Source: CAZQDP01 sp964592375 (GTDB lineage: Bacteria > Bacillota > Clostridia > RUG12999). Taken from it: 35,603 bases of DNA. Location: assembly GCA_964592375.1 (NCBI GenBank), contig CAZQDP010000012.1, positions 1 to 35,603 on the forward strand, written 5' to 3'. The notes under the pieces were generated by a model that ran no database searches, was not told where the DNA came from, and saw nothing but the letters and a program-made list of their open reading frames with translations. Both the position numbers and the translations under genes were made by a program. Position 1 is the stretch's first letter, and each line of letters opens with the position of its first letter. This document shows positions 24,379-33,079 of this stretch, one piece after another.

Positions 24379-25471
24379 CTTAGGTATTTCAACTAAATTT
24401 TTTGGTCTTAGCAAACTGGATGTGGACAATTATTTTAACACCCTGACAAATAATCAGGAAAAAGAAATAAATGATTTGTCAGAACTGATTAAAAAGCTAA
24501 CCAAGGAGAAAGATAAATTAGCCGCCGAGCTTCAGAACGCGCAAAAAGAGGATGTTCGTTATGAGGAAGAGGTGGAGCCGTCCTCCCATGCATCCAATGA
24601 CTTGGTGGAGGATGCTTTAAAGCGTGTGGAAAAAACACTTGCACTCATTAATATGTTGGCAGATGAGGAAGCAAATCAGCTCATTGAGAAGGCAAATCAA
24701 AAATTAGCTGAATATGATAAAACCTTGGATATATTAAAGGATGAAATTGATGAAAATAAGGAGAGAATTGAAGCACTTTTGGGAGAAGTACTGAAGTTGC
24801 TCAAATCCAATGTCAGCAATGCAGACACAAAACAGAAGGATCCGCCGAAGGAAAAGAGAAGATCTGAAATCTCTTCGGAAATTGAAAAATTAGAGCTTGA
24901 AATTGAAAAGCCTTTGGAAAATCGATTGGAGCGAGAAAGGTTAGATCGAATTACTGCGGACGGAACCTCACTTAGTAATATACAAAAGCTGTTTTTCTTC
25001 CAAAAAAAATATGCAAACAAAGAAGAGGAGGTGCAAAAGGAAGTGCAGGCACCACCGAAATCTGCCAAAACGAAGCAAGAGGAAGAGCTTGACATGCTGT
25101 TTAGTAGCCTCGGCGACACAGAGTACTTGGATAAAATAGATGAATATGAGAGCGAATATGATAAAAACCACGATCAGGACGATGAGGAATATGAGCGCGT
25201 GGAGCAGCAAGAGGCAGAAGTGCAAATGCAAACGATGCACGGCATACCCGGCAGTCCCGTGCCCGGCAGTGCCATGCCCATGAGTGATGACAATATTAAA
25301 AAAATGCGCAATACATTGATTATTGGCAAAATAGCAGGGGAAGATTTGCTCGATAGCAATAATCGGGCCATTATCAGAAAGGGAAAAGTTTTAACCGAAG
25401 AGGATATCCTGCTTGCAGAGAAGGAAACCAAATTACCGGAGCTCATTATTAATATGGTCTTTCCGGAATAA
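24365..25471 (+). CDS. DivIVA-like coiled-coil protein, paralogue of the EAL protein N-terminus
   Basis: This 368-aa cytosolic protein has an N-terminal motif FFGLSKLDVDNYF (12-24), coiled coils to about 150, a long acidic low-complexity middle, a Pro/Gly linker (GIPGSPVPGSAMPMSDD) encoded by a 15-bp tandem repeat, and a C-terminal beta-rich module of about 55 residues (LIIGKIAGEDLLDSNNRAII onward). Residues 1-150 align to the EAL protein encoded at 17286 at nearly the same numbering: KRVEKTLALINMLA versus KRVEKTIALIEEIA, and EIDENKERIEALLGEV versus EIDENKEKTESLLGEV. The C-terminal module resembles the short segment that precedes HD-GYP domains in some proteins, but that is weak. It may form hetero-coiled-coils with the EAL protein and localise c-di-GMP breakdown (inference). 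AAAGGGG precedes the ATG. Confidence 0.75.
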   Translation: MKGPDLGISTKFFGLSKLDVDNYFNTLTNNQEKEINDLSELIKKLTKEKDKLAAELQNAQKEDVRYEEEVEPSSHASNDLVEDALKRVEKTLALINMLADEEANQLIEKANQKLAEYDKTLDILKDEIDENKERIEALLGEVLKLLKSNVSNADTKQKDPPKEKRRSEISSEIEKLELEIEKPLENRLERERLDRITADGTSLSNIQKLFFFQKKYANKEEEVQKEVQAPPKSAKTKQEEELDMLFSSLGDTEYLDKIDEYESEYDKNHDQDDEEYERVEQQEAEVQMQTMHGIPGSPVPGSAMPMSDDNIKKMRNTLIIGKIAGEDLLDSNNRAIIRKGKVLTEEDILLAEKETKLPELIINMVFPE

Positions 25472-25486
25472 CGGAGATATATAAGC

Positions 25487-27091
25487 ATGCGACAAAACAA
25501 AATCTATAGTGAACAGGGGCTTGAAACAAAGTTTAATAACTTAATAAGCGAAGTGACAGACAAACAGCCGTACCCTGAAAATCACTATGAGGTTACGGCT
25601 ATTTTGGAGTCTCTAGGTTGGAGCGACAGCAGAGTTCAAAATGTTTTTGGTATGAGTGACGTTTTTGAGCTGGCTTTGGAAATATTCAATATTTTAGATG
25701 AAGAGGTAAGCTTTTCTTCCTTTACCGAAGAAAAAGGCTTTACTTTTTTTCATAAGCTCAAAGTGATACTAAAGAGCTTTCTGCGAGGTGTAATTTTTGC
25801 GTTGCCCATGGCGATTTCTGTTATTGCAATGCTAACACTGCGTTTTTCTCTTTGGTCATATGAATACCTATCGGTTGAGCTCGCTACCTGCATTGCCATT
25901 GGCACCATTTTCAGTTTTTTAACCGTCGGCGGATTTATGCAGGCCATTGCACGACGAGGGTTTATGTACATACGGCAGGGCTACTACAATTTGGCTAGAA
26001 AAATTACATTATATTTTATTAGACTTGGATACTTACTAACAGCGGCGGTTTCAATATCATTTTTGTTATTCAATCTTATTTTTGAAGTATTCACCTATCA
26101 AATGATGCTGATTATTATTGTATACTATGTATTTTTAAGTGCTATTTGGTTTTCGGTGACTGTAATGTATATTTTAGAGCGGGAATTTACCTTTACCGGA
26201 TTGATTGCCGCGGGCATAGCACTGGTATATATACTATTTAAGGTGTTGGGTCTGGATATTATTGTATCTCAGATTATCGCACTTTGCCTTGTTGCCATTG
26301 CCGGCATGGTGTTGATATTATTATTCTTTTATCATGAAGAAAAAAATATGGAGAAGGGGATTGAACCTGCACTGCCAAAGAAATCGATTACACTATACAC
26401 AACCTATCCGTATTTTGCATATGGGTTTTTGTATTTTGCTTTTTTGTTTATGGACAGAATAATAGGGTGGTCTACGAATAACTCGTACATGCCATACATT
26501 ATTTGGTTTAGAGGGGCATATGAGCTTGGGCTGGATTTTGCACTCCTTATGCTGATTGTACCAATGGGTGCCTGTGAGGTGGTTGTAAGCAAGCTGATGG
26601 ATGAGCTGGCAGAAAAGCAGCGGAATTCATTTGGAAAGGATACCGCGAAAATTGACAATATGTTCCGGCGCGTGTATTTTAGAAGGTTATGGTATGTGGC
26701 CGCCATATCCGTTGCCAGTGCTCTTTTTACATATTTTGTCGTGTGGTTTTTTGAGTATCATCCCATTGAAGGGTTTCGAAGCGGATTTTTATCCAGCTTT
26801 GTAACCCATTTTGTATTTATTATCGGGCTTGCCAGTTATTCCATCATATCGGTGGCTTTAATGAATTGTGTCACGCTTTTTTCCATGTCACAGCCCGAGA
26901 AGGCCAGCAAAGCGGTGCTTATTTCCTTGGTTGTGAATATTATTGTGGGATTTTTGCTAAGCAGATGGATTGAGTATTATTATTCGGTCTTTGGGCTATT
27001 CATCGGTTCCATCGTGTTTTTAATACTCAGCTCACGGCAAATATTGCAGGTATTTAAGAAACTGGATTATTATATTTATTTCCAATCGTAA
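25487..27091 (+). CDS. pelG: PelG-like polysaccharide transporter (MOP/MATE superfamily)
   Basis: This 534-aa protein begins with a cytosolic region of about 95 residues, then about twelve membrane helices. PelG-type signatures include TVGGFMQAIARRGFMYIRQG (quoted exactly up to 20 residues), FAYGFLYFAFLFMDRIIGWS with the charged DRI in a helix, and the C-terminal end KKLDYYIYF. PelG works with PelF, PelD and PelE to carry the growing Pel chain across the membrane. It follows the coiled-coil gene by 15 bases. The order PelF then PelG matches known Gram-positive pel loci, except that two coiled-coil genes are inserted between them. An alternative label would be a Wzx-like flippase, but the N-terminal extension and the PelF neighbour favour PelG. 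Confidence 0.85.
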   Translation: MRQNKIYSEQGLETKFNNLISEVTDKQPYPENHYEVTAILESLGWSDSRVQNVFGMSDVFELALEIFNILDEEVSFSSFTEEKGFTFFHKLKVILKSFLRGVIFALPMAISVIAMLTLRFSLWSYEYLSVELATCIAIGTIFSFLTVGGFMQAIARRGFMYIRQGYYNLARKITLYFIRLGYLLTAAVSISFLLFNLIFEVFTYQMMLIIIVYYVFLSAIWFSVTVMYILEREFTFTGLIAAGIALVYILFKVLGLDIIVSQIIALCLVAIAGMVLILLFFYHEEKNMEKGIEPALPKKSITLYTTYPYFAYGFLYFAFLFMDRIIGWSTNNSYMPYIIWFRGAYELGLDFALLMLIVPMGACEVVVSKLMDELAEKQRNSFGKDTAKIDNMFRRVYFRRLWYVAAISVASALFTYFVVWFFEYHPIEGFRSGFLSSFVTHFVFIIGLASYSIISVALMNCVTLFSMSQPEKASKAVLISLVVNIIVGFLLSRWIEYYYSVFGLFIGSIVFLILSSRQILQVFKKLDYYIYFQS

Positions 27092-27116
27092 CGAATGATT
27101 TAACGAGGTGCGACGC

Positions 27117-29081
27117 TTGAATATGTTATTGATGGACACGGTATTTTCTTTTATTAAATTTCACGCCGTATTTCTTTTGTTGTTTATCTTAGTGCCTCGA
27201 TTTGTATTCATGCATGAGGGGGAGGATATCACCAAAAGTATCATGGCAGGCTTCGTGAAAATGGTGTTTTGGATTGTAGCTATTGGCTATGTACTGGTGA
27301 TGCTCAGGTTGTTTGAGGCTTTGGTTATGGTGCTGATTATCATCACCAGTTGCCTTTACCTTTCGTATAAAAAAATGGTCCTGAAAGGAGAGGTTGACAG
27401 GGATATCAAAGAAGAAGTTGAGCTACTACTGATTGACCATGTTGATAAGGTGGATAGTATAGAACACAAAATTCGCATTTGGGCTGAGCAAAAAATAGAT
27501 AGCCTTCAACACATTTTGGCACTGTATTTTGGAAGGAAGTACATTTTCCTTCATCTTACGTTGCTACTTGCACTGTTTTCGTATATAGGATATTTGCGGT
27601 ATCATGAGATTTTTATTAATATTGCACCGCTGAAAATAGATTTTGCCACTTCCATGCTCTACATGAAATTCATTAAAATGCGTTTACTGTTTCATGATAA
27701 TATTTATCCGCAGGGGTTTTATATTATCATGGCAACGATTGATAAGTTTGCACTCATGGATCAGGTTTTCCTTATCAATTTCATCGGACCCATGAGTAAT
27801 ATACTCACAGCCATCGGCATGTATTTCTTTTTATCCAGGATTGCAAAGCAGGAATACGCAGGTCTTTTGGTGGTGGTGCTCTACGGAATTTTAGGCAGTG
27901 CAGTACATGCGGATCAAGCTTTTTCGGCCAATGGGTTGCAGTTTTCATTGATATTTGTTTTGCCTGTGCTATACTTTTTTTATGAATATATCAATTATGG
28001 TGAGTATTTTTTTGCCGCGTTTTTAGGTGCTGCGGCCATAGGACTTATTCATCCGCTTGCATTTGTGTTTTTGAGCATAGGACTTCTGGCGCTTTGCATA
28101 GCGTGCATCATCAGAGATGCAAAGGACACCTTTTTTAGCACACTGGAGATTTTTGTAATTATGCTCATGGCACTCATTGTATCGCTCTTTCCTTTGGGAA
28201 TAGGCCTTATAATGGGAAAACCTTTTCATGCGCATGCAATAGAAGTTTTATTTGCCACAGGAGAGGCGGCAGGTTTTCCAATATTGAGTAGCATGGATTA
28301 TGCCGGAATCATAGCGCTTGCCCTATTGCTACTTGGTTTGCCATTTGCCATCAAGAACAAGCAAACATTTATTTTGCAAGCATGGATTTTCCTTTTTGGC
28401 GCCTTTGCGCTTGCGGCTTACCTCCTCGTAGGCAGGTATACAAACAGTACTTATATCCTTTCCGCAAGTCGCATGCTTTTTGTATATCTTACGCCGATGA
28501 TTATCGCCTATGCACTGCTCTATGCTATCAAGCTACTTGGCAAAATGATGAGTGAGGCGGTGGCAGGATATGCTTTGTGTGCAATCATTGCCGTCGGAGT
28601 AATTGCATATGTACCGACTTCGCCACGTCTGCTTCCGAGAATTGAGCGCACCAGCTTCATAGAGCAGTATTTGCGCATAAGCAGTACCTTTCGGCCGACT
28701 CAATGGATGATTGTTTCTTGGGAAGAGGGATATCCTTTAACTTTGGGCAATGGATTTCATATGAATATCGGAGATTTGGTGCAAGAATATGACCCTTTGG
28801 AGCCGCAGTTGGTTCGTTATGATGATCAGGAGAAAAAGATAGGTGCAGAGGATGTTTTTATTTTCTATGAAAAAAAAGTCTTCGTACCGGACATGGATAG
28901 AAGCAGCGAAGCATACCGCAAAAGGTTAGAGGAAAAGTGGCAGCTATCCCAGTGGATTGACAAATATGTAAGTGCACATGAAAACATCACCTCATTTTAT
29001 AATGACGAGGATATGCAGATTTGGCATATTCACAATGAGCCAAACAAGGAAGAGCTAAGGGAACGCATTTGGAATAATTAA
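27117..29081 (+). CDS. GT-C-like polytopic membrane protein (copy A)
   Basis: This protein of about 654 aa has two N-terminal helices, a charged cytosolic region (about 85-135), some ten more helices, and an extracytoplasmic C-terminal domain of about 150 residues. The loop after the third helix (PLKIDFATSMLYMKFIKMRL) holds the acidic residue position used in GT-C enzymes, and YPQGFYIIMATIDKF follows as in its paralogue. It probably transfers sugars at the outer face from a lipid donor, or helps export; the exact reaction is unknown. Start: GAGGTG is 6 bases before a TTG at 27117; the ATG at 27123 is possible. The downstream gene encodes a diverged copy of the whole protein. Confidence 0.72.
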   Translation: MNMLLMDTVFSFIKFHAVFLLLFILVPRFVFMHEGEDITKSIMAGFVKMVFWIVAIGYVLVMLRLFEALVMVLIIITSCLYLSYKKMVLKGEVDRDIKEEVELLLIDHVDKVDSIEHKIRIWAEQKIDSLQHILALYFGRKYIFLHLTLLLALFSYIGYLRYHEIFINIAPLKIDFATSMLYMKFIKMRLLFHDNIYPQGFYIIMATIDKFALMDQVFLINFIGPMSNILTAIGMYFFLSRIAKQEYAGLLVVVLYGILGSAVHADQAFSANGLQFSLIFVLPVLYFFYEYINYGEYFFAAFLGAAAIGLIHPLAFVFLSIGLLALCIACIIRDAKDTFFSTLEIFVIMLMALIVSLFPLGIGLIMGKPFHAHAIEVLFATGEAAGFPILSSMDYAGIIALALLLLGLPFAIKNKQTFILQAWIFLFGAFALAAYLLVGRYTNSTYILSASRMLFVYLTPMIIAYALLYAIKLLGKMMSEAVAGYALCAIIAVGVIAYVPTSPRLLPRIERTSFIEQYLRISSTFRPTQWMIVSWEEGYPLTLGNGFHMNIGDLVQEYDPLEPQLVRYDDQEKKIGAEDVFIFYEKKVFVPDMDRSSEAYRKRLEEKWQLSQWIDKYVSAHENITSFYNDEDMQIWHIHNEPNKEELRERIWNN

Positions 29082-29141
29082 TATCAATGCCTAAACCGGT
29101 TTTGGACGATTAATAAAACGAAGCAGACAGGAGTGAGAAGC

Positions 29142-31223
29142 ATGTTTCCAATTTCGTATACCGCACTTTTATTTATAAAGGTAGCATTGGCGTTTTATTT
29201 ATTATATATCTTTTTGCCATCTAAAGTCATTGCGTTTGACGAACATGGAAATGAACCCATTGATAAAGTATTTATCTCCTTTACACACGCCAATTTCGTT
29301 ATTCTTGTATTGGTGCATCTGCTGGTTTTTATGCAAATTTATGAAACATTGTCGCTTGGGATTTCCATTATTGTTTTACTGGTCATCTATTATTCACTGC
29401 GAGATAAATATTTAGCAAAGCACCAAATGACCGATAAAGATGCCAGTCCGTTTACCTTCTTCTTGGATTTGGCGGATGGACGCCTTGGCATTACCGGCGG
29501 TATGCAAAAGTATTTTGGGAACTATTTAAAAACCATTCCGGGAAAACTAAAGCTTTTTTTCATCCACTTTTTTCTGCATCCCTTTGACGGCATATTCTTA
29601 TTTGCTTTGCTGGTCGTTGCAGGCTTTATCAGGCTAAGGCATGCGTTTTCATATCTTTATTATGGCGCATCCGACTGTTATGTCCATTTGGCATGGACGA
29701 AATATATGGGAATTAATAATATCTATCAGGATGGGGTATATCCATACGGATACGAAGCAATTATTTCCGCGCTGAACAAGATGTTCTTTCTTGACCCCGT
29801 GGTCATTGTTCGGTTTTTCGGTGGGATTGGAAGCATCATGTTGGTGCTGTCCATTTACTATATACTGAAAAAGAGTTTGCCAAAGCAATATATTCTCATC
29901 TTTGTTGGGGTGGCGGCATATGTACTTGGGACGGATCTGCCAAACTCATCCAATAATGTATGGAGGCAGATGTCTGCACTGCCGCAGGAGTATGCAACCA
30001 TCTTCCTGCTGGTGGGCATCCATTTTTTAAATGTATATTATAATACAAAGAAAAAACACTACTTGATTTTGGCGGCAGAGGTACTGGCGATTACTGTATT
30101 CATCCATTTTTATGCTGCTCTGTTTCTCATTATCAGCTATGCTTTGCTCTCGATATTCTATATTGGCGAATTGTTTAAACCAAAAGTCATTATACCCCTA
30201 TCTATTGCCATGGGGGCGGGTGGCATTATTGGTATCTTGCCCATTGGTATTGGTCTTGCATCGGGCAAAAAGTTCCATCAACTTTCCTTGGGGTTCGTAG
30301 CGGAAAGTGCGACGGTTAGTACGCAGCTTGATTGGAAGGAAGAGATTTTCAGGTTTACCGAAGTCAACGGGTCGATGAAAATGCTGATGCTGTGCTCTGC
30401 AATCATTTTGTTTTATGCTTTTATACGCTTGTTCTTTAAAAAGAGCCCCGAGTACAAGGAAAAGATTAAACTGTTTTTAATGTTTGTTTTACTCAGTCTG
30501 TTTACCTATACGCAGGTGCGTGCGCCGGAGGTGGGATTTCCAACCATTATGGAATTTTCTCGTGCCAGTGCGTTTTTCGGCGTCATTGTTGTTGTGTTGT
30601 TTGCTATGGCAGCGTACATTATCGAATATTTACCATTGTACAAGATTTTACGCTATGTCATGAAGCTTGCCGCCGCCGCACTTATTATTGTTACCGTTTT
30701 TCATGTGCAGGATTACAAGCAACTATTGCCGGTTGGTGCTAAGCTTGAATATGATGAAGCCGCCTACGCGTATTACCGAATTAAAAAAGAGTTTCCCATC
30801 TTAAACTGGACCATTATCTCGCCGGTTGAGCAGTATCAGCAAAGTTTGGGTTATGGCTGGCATTATAACTTATGGCAGTTTGTGGATGAAGTACTGATTA
30901 ACCCGAAAGACAAGGTGGATTTTCCAACGGACTACGTATTTTTGGTCGTTGAAAAGCGCCCACTCAACCAAACAAAACCCTACGAACAAACAGAGCTCAT
31001 TACCCAGCAGGATGCCCAGCAACCCTTTCCCGAAGTGGGATATGCTTATGAAAAATATTATACCAACTACAACAACCGCAGAATTATTGAGGCGAAGGCA
31101 TATTACTGGGTGGAAGACTTTATCAGTCGCAGAGGTGAATTTACCGTTTATATGGAAAATGAAGTTCTAAAAATATACATGATAAAGCAGGATGGTACTG
31201 AACCGATAAACTTGGCAAATTAA
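29142..31223 (+). CDS. GT-C-like polytopic membrane protein (copy B)
   Basis: This 693-aa paralogue of the preceding protein has the same plan: two N-terminal helices, a charged linker (RDKYLAKHQMTDKDASPFTF), about ten more helices and an extracytoplasmic C-terminal domain. Its first-loop motif is more canonical, YYGASDCYVHLAWTKYMG then GVYPYGYEAIISALNKMF, with an Asp and His as in GT-C glycosyltransferases. The C-terminal domains also match (NWTIISPVEQYQQSLGYGWH versus QWMIVSWEEGYPLTLGNGFH). This copy is the better candidate for an active enzyme; copy A may be a partner subunit. AGGAG lies 8 bases before the ATG at 29142; an in-frame GTG at 29133 falls within that site. The dead-HD-GYP gene follows after 18 bases. 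Confidence 0.75.
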   Translation: MFPISYTALLFIKVALAFYLLYIFLPSKVIAFDEHGNEPIDKVFISFTHANFVILVLVHLLVFMQIYETLSLGISIIVLLVIYYSLRDKYLAKHQMTDKDASPFTFFLDLADGRLGITGGMQKYFGNYLKTIPGKLKLFFIHFFLHPFDGIFLFALLVVAGFIRLRHAFSYLYYGASDCYVHLAWTKYMGINNIYQDGVYPYGYEAIISALNKMFFLDPVVIVRFFGGIGSIMLVLSIYYILKKSLPKQYILIFVGVAAYVLGTDLPNSSNNVWRQMSALPQEYATIFLLVGIHFLNVYYNTKKKHYLILAAEVLAITVFIHFYAALFLIISYALLSIFYIGELFKPKVIIPLSIAMGAGGIIGILPIGIGLASGKKFHQLSLGFVAESATVSTQLDWKEEIFRFTEVNGSMKMLMLCSAIILFYAFIRLFFKKSPEYKEKIKLFLMFVLLSLFTYTQVRAPEVGFPTIMEFSRASAFFGVIVVVLFAMAAYIIEYLPLYKILRYVMKLAAAALIIVTVFHVQDYKQLLPVGAKLEYDEAAYAYYRIKKEFPILNWTIISPVEQYQQSLGYGWHYNLWQFVDEVLINPKDKVDFPTDYVFLVVEKRPLNQTKPYEQTELITQQDAQQPFPEVGYAYEKYYTNYNNRRIIEAKAYYWVEDFISRRGEFTVYMENEVLKIYMIKQDGTEPINLAN

Positions 31224-31241
31224 AGCATGGAGGTTACTAAA

Positions 31242-33077
31242 ATGGAACAAATTCTTTTACTTGTGGTGATTGTCTCGTGGATTTTTATCCCCATCATCGT
31301 GGTTTACTTGATGCGCAAATATCAAAAGTGCCATGGCGAAAATAAGATGTATGACGATATTATTGTTTGCTGTAAGAAATCAATCAACCTTTGTGACGCT
31401 GTCAATATGATTTTTAAGATGATATCTTCAATCTTAAAGGTGGACGAGTATGCATTTTATTTGCTGAACAGTAAAAATGCTCAGTATACGCTCAAATCTA
31501 TTCGGTACAAAAGTGAGTCGGATGATAGGGTGGAAATCTCTTATTCCGGACTAACTCCACACAAAAAGAAAAAGCATATGTTTCCGCTTACCATGAACAT
31601 GGCAGAAACGGAATTGGAAATGAAAATCGTTCCGTATGGTGATGAAAAGGTCTTAAACATTCCCATTGAAGGGAAAAACGCCATTATTCAGCTGAAGCTT
31701 GCGCAAGAAAAATCGTTTAACAAGCATATTAAAAAGAAACTCACCACGCTTTCGCAAAGGCTTGAACCGGTCATGTCGCTACTTTTGTACATAGAGGATT
31801 TAAACAATCGCATTCGCATTTTGGAAACATCCAAGCAAGCCACTCGTAGCGTTGCTAGCATGATCAGCGGCGAAGGCGTGTATAAAATGGCGATTAGTAT
31901 GTTTGCAAAGACGATTTCTGCCAAAGGCGGCTTTTTCCTTCGCGCGGAAGAAAATGCATTGGAGCTTTGTGTAGACTCGGGCTTTTCAAAAGAGAGCCTC
32001 ATGATGTTTAAATATGACGAAAACTTACATGTATTCTTTAAAAACATGGTGGGAGATAAAAAGCTTGCCTCCATTAGCAAAAACGACTCCGATTTTGATA
32101 AAATCCCGGTATACTTCATTGCAGATGGTGCAAAGCAATTTATTTTATTTAATATCAATTATGGTGAAAATCAGGGGATTGCAGGGTTTTGGTATGATCA
32201 TGTTTATGAAATGGACGACTATCAGATTACCTCCCTTTTGCTGATGTTTTCGAAAATTGCAGATATTTTCAATAATCCTGTTCAAATTGCAAGCAATTCT
32301 CATGATGGCATTAAAAAGCTGAAGCTTATCTCAACGCTTGTTGACGACTTGAGCCCTTATACCGTTGGGTTTTCCAGCTTAATGCAGTATTACGCCGGCA
32401 ATATTGCAAGAGAGCTAAAGCTCCCTATGAATGAAGTGCAGGATATTGAGTTGGCGGCTTTCCTGAGTAATATCGGAATTGCGGCGCTTTCGTATGACAT
32501 TTTCCTTGCCAAGGGCAAGTATTCCGAATTTGATTATGAGGTAATTAAGCTTCATTCTGAGGTGGGAGCAGATATCATTGAATCCATCTATGGTGATGTA
32601 AAGGTGGCCAATATGGTGCGATATCACCATGAGAGAATGGATGGCTGCGGTTACCCCTATAGCCTCAGTGCCGCTGACATTCCCATTGGCGCTCGTATTT
32701 TGGCGGTGGCTCAGTTTTTTGTGGCGAAAATATCGCCGAGAAATTTTAGAGAGGCCAGTACCTTTGACGAGACCATGGAAGCCATGAAGCTGGTGGCAGG
32801 GACTCAGCTCGATAGCGGCATCGTTTACACACTGATCAATTGGCTCGATAAAATTCGCTTAGAAAAAATCGATTTCGAAGGCTCCATGGATGCTTGCTGG
32901 AATATGCGCTGCGTATCTCATGATATATGTAACAAGTGCCCGGTAAAGCAAAAGCACGAACGGAAATGCTGGGAGGTTGACGGCAACCTATGCATAACAC
33001 ACGGCAATAGATGTGAAACGTGTTTTGTCCACACAGAATATTTAGGCAGAGCGTTGCTGAAAAAAGGGAAGGAATAG
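31242..33077 (+). CDS. Membrane-anchored GAF-like/degenerate HD-GYP protein with Cys-rich tail
   Basis: This 611-aa protein has one N-terminal helix (3-24), two GAF-like regions (about 40-155 and 190-345), an HD-GYP domain (about 365-545) and a tail with eight cysteines (552-594; ACWNMRC, NKCPVK, KCWEVDGNLC, CETC) resembling a two-CW7 zinc motif. The HD-GYP metal site is broken: the first His is Phe377 (TVGFSS), the HD pair is Ser409-Asn410 (FLSNIGIA, also losing the Lys of GK), and the later Asp is Gln491 (AVAQFF). HHERMDGCGYP (462-472) remains. It should not hydrolyse c-di-GMP but may bind it or partners. In standard pel loci the c-di-GMP receptor is PelD (GAF plus degenerate GGDEF); this protein could take that place. 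The start at 31242 has GGAGGT 7 bases upstream. Confidence 0.85.
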   Translation: MEQILLLVVIVSWIFIPIIVVYLMRKYQKCHGENKMYDDIIVCCKKSINLCDAVNMIFKMISSILKVDEYAFYLLNSKNAQYTLKSIRYKSESDDRVEISYSGLTPHKKKKHMFPLTMNMAETELEMKIVPYGDEKVLNIPIEGKNAIIQLKLAQEKSFNKHIKKKLTTLSQRLEPVMSLLLYIEDLNNRIRILETSKQATRSVASMISGEGVYKMAISMFAKTISAKGGFFLRAEENALELCVDSGFSKESLMMFKYDENLHVFFKNMVGDKKLASISKNDSDFDKIPVYFIADGAKQFILFNINYGENQGIAGFWYDHVYEMDDYQITSLLLMFSKIADIFNNPVQIASNSHDGIKKLKLISTLVDDLSPYTVGFSSLMQYYAGNIARELKLPMNEVQDIELAAFLSNIGIAALSYDIFLAKGKYSEFDYEVIKLHSEVGADIIESIYGDVKVANMVRYHHERMDGCGYPYSLSAADIPIGARILAVAQFFVAKISPRNFREASTFDETMEAMKLVAGTQLDSGIVYTLINWLDKIRLEKIDFEGSMDACWNMRCVSHDICNKCPVKQKHERKCWEVDGNLCITHGNRCETCFVHTEYLGRALLKKGKE

Positions 33078-33079
33078 GA

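Noticed and set aside
31242..33077. Calling this protein PelD
   Set aside because: PelD has GAF plus a degenerate GGDEF with an RxxD site after several helices. Here there is one helix and a degenerate HD-GYP domain, so only functional analogy is proposed.
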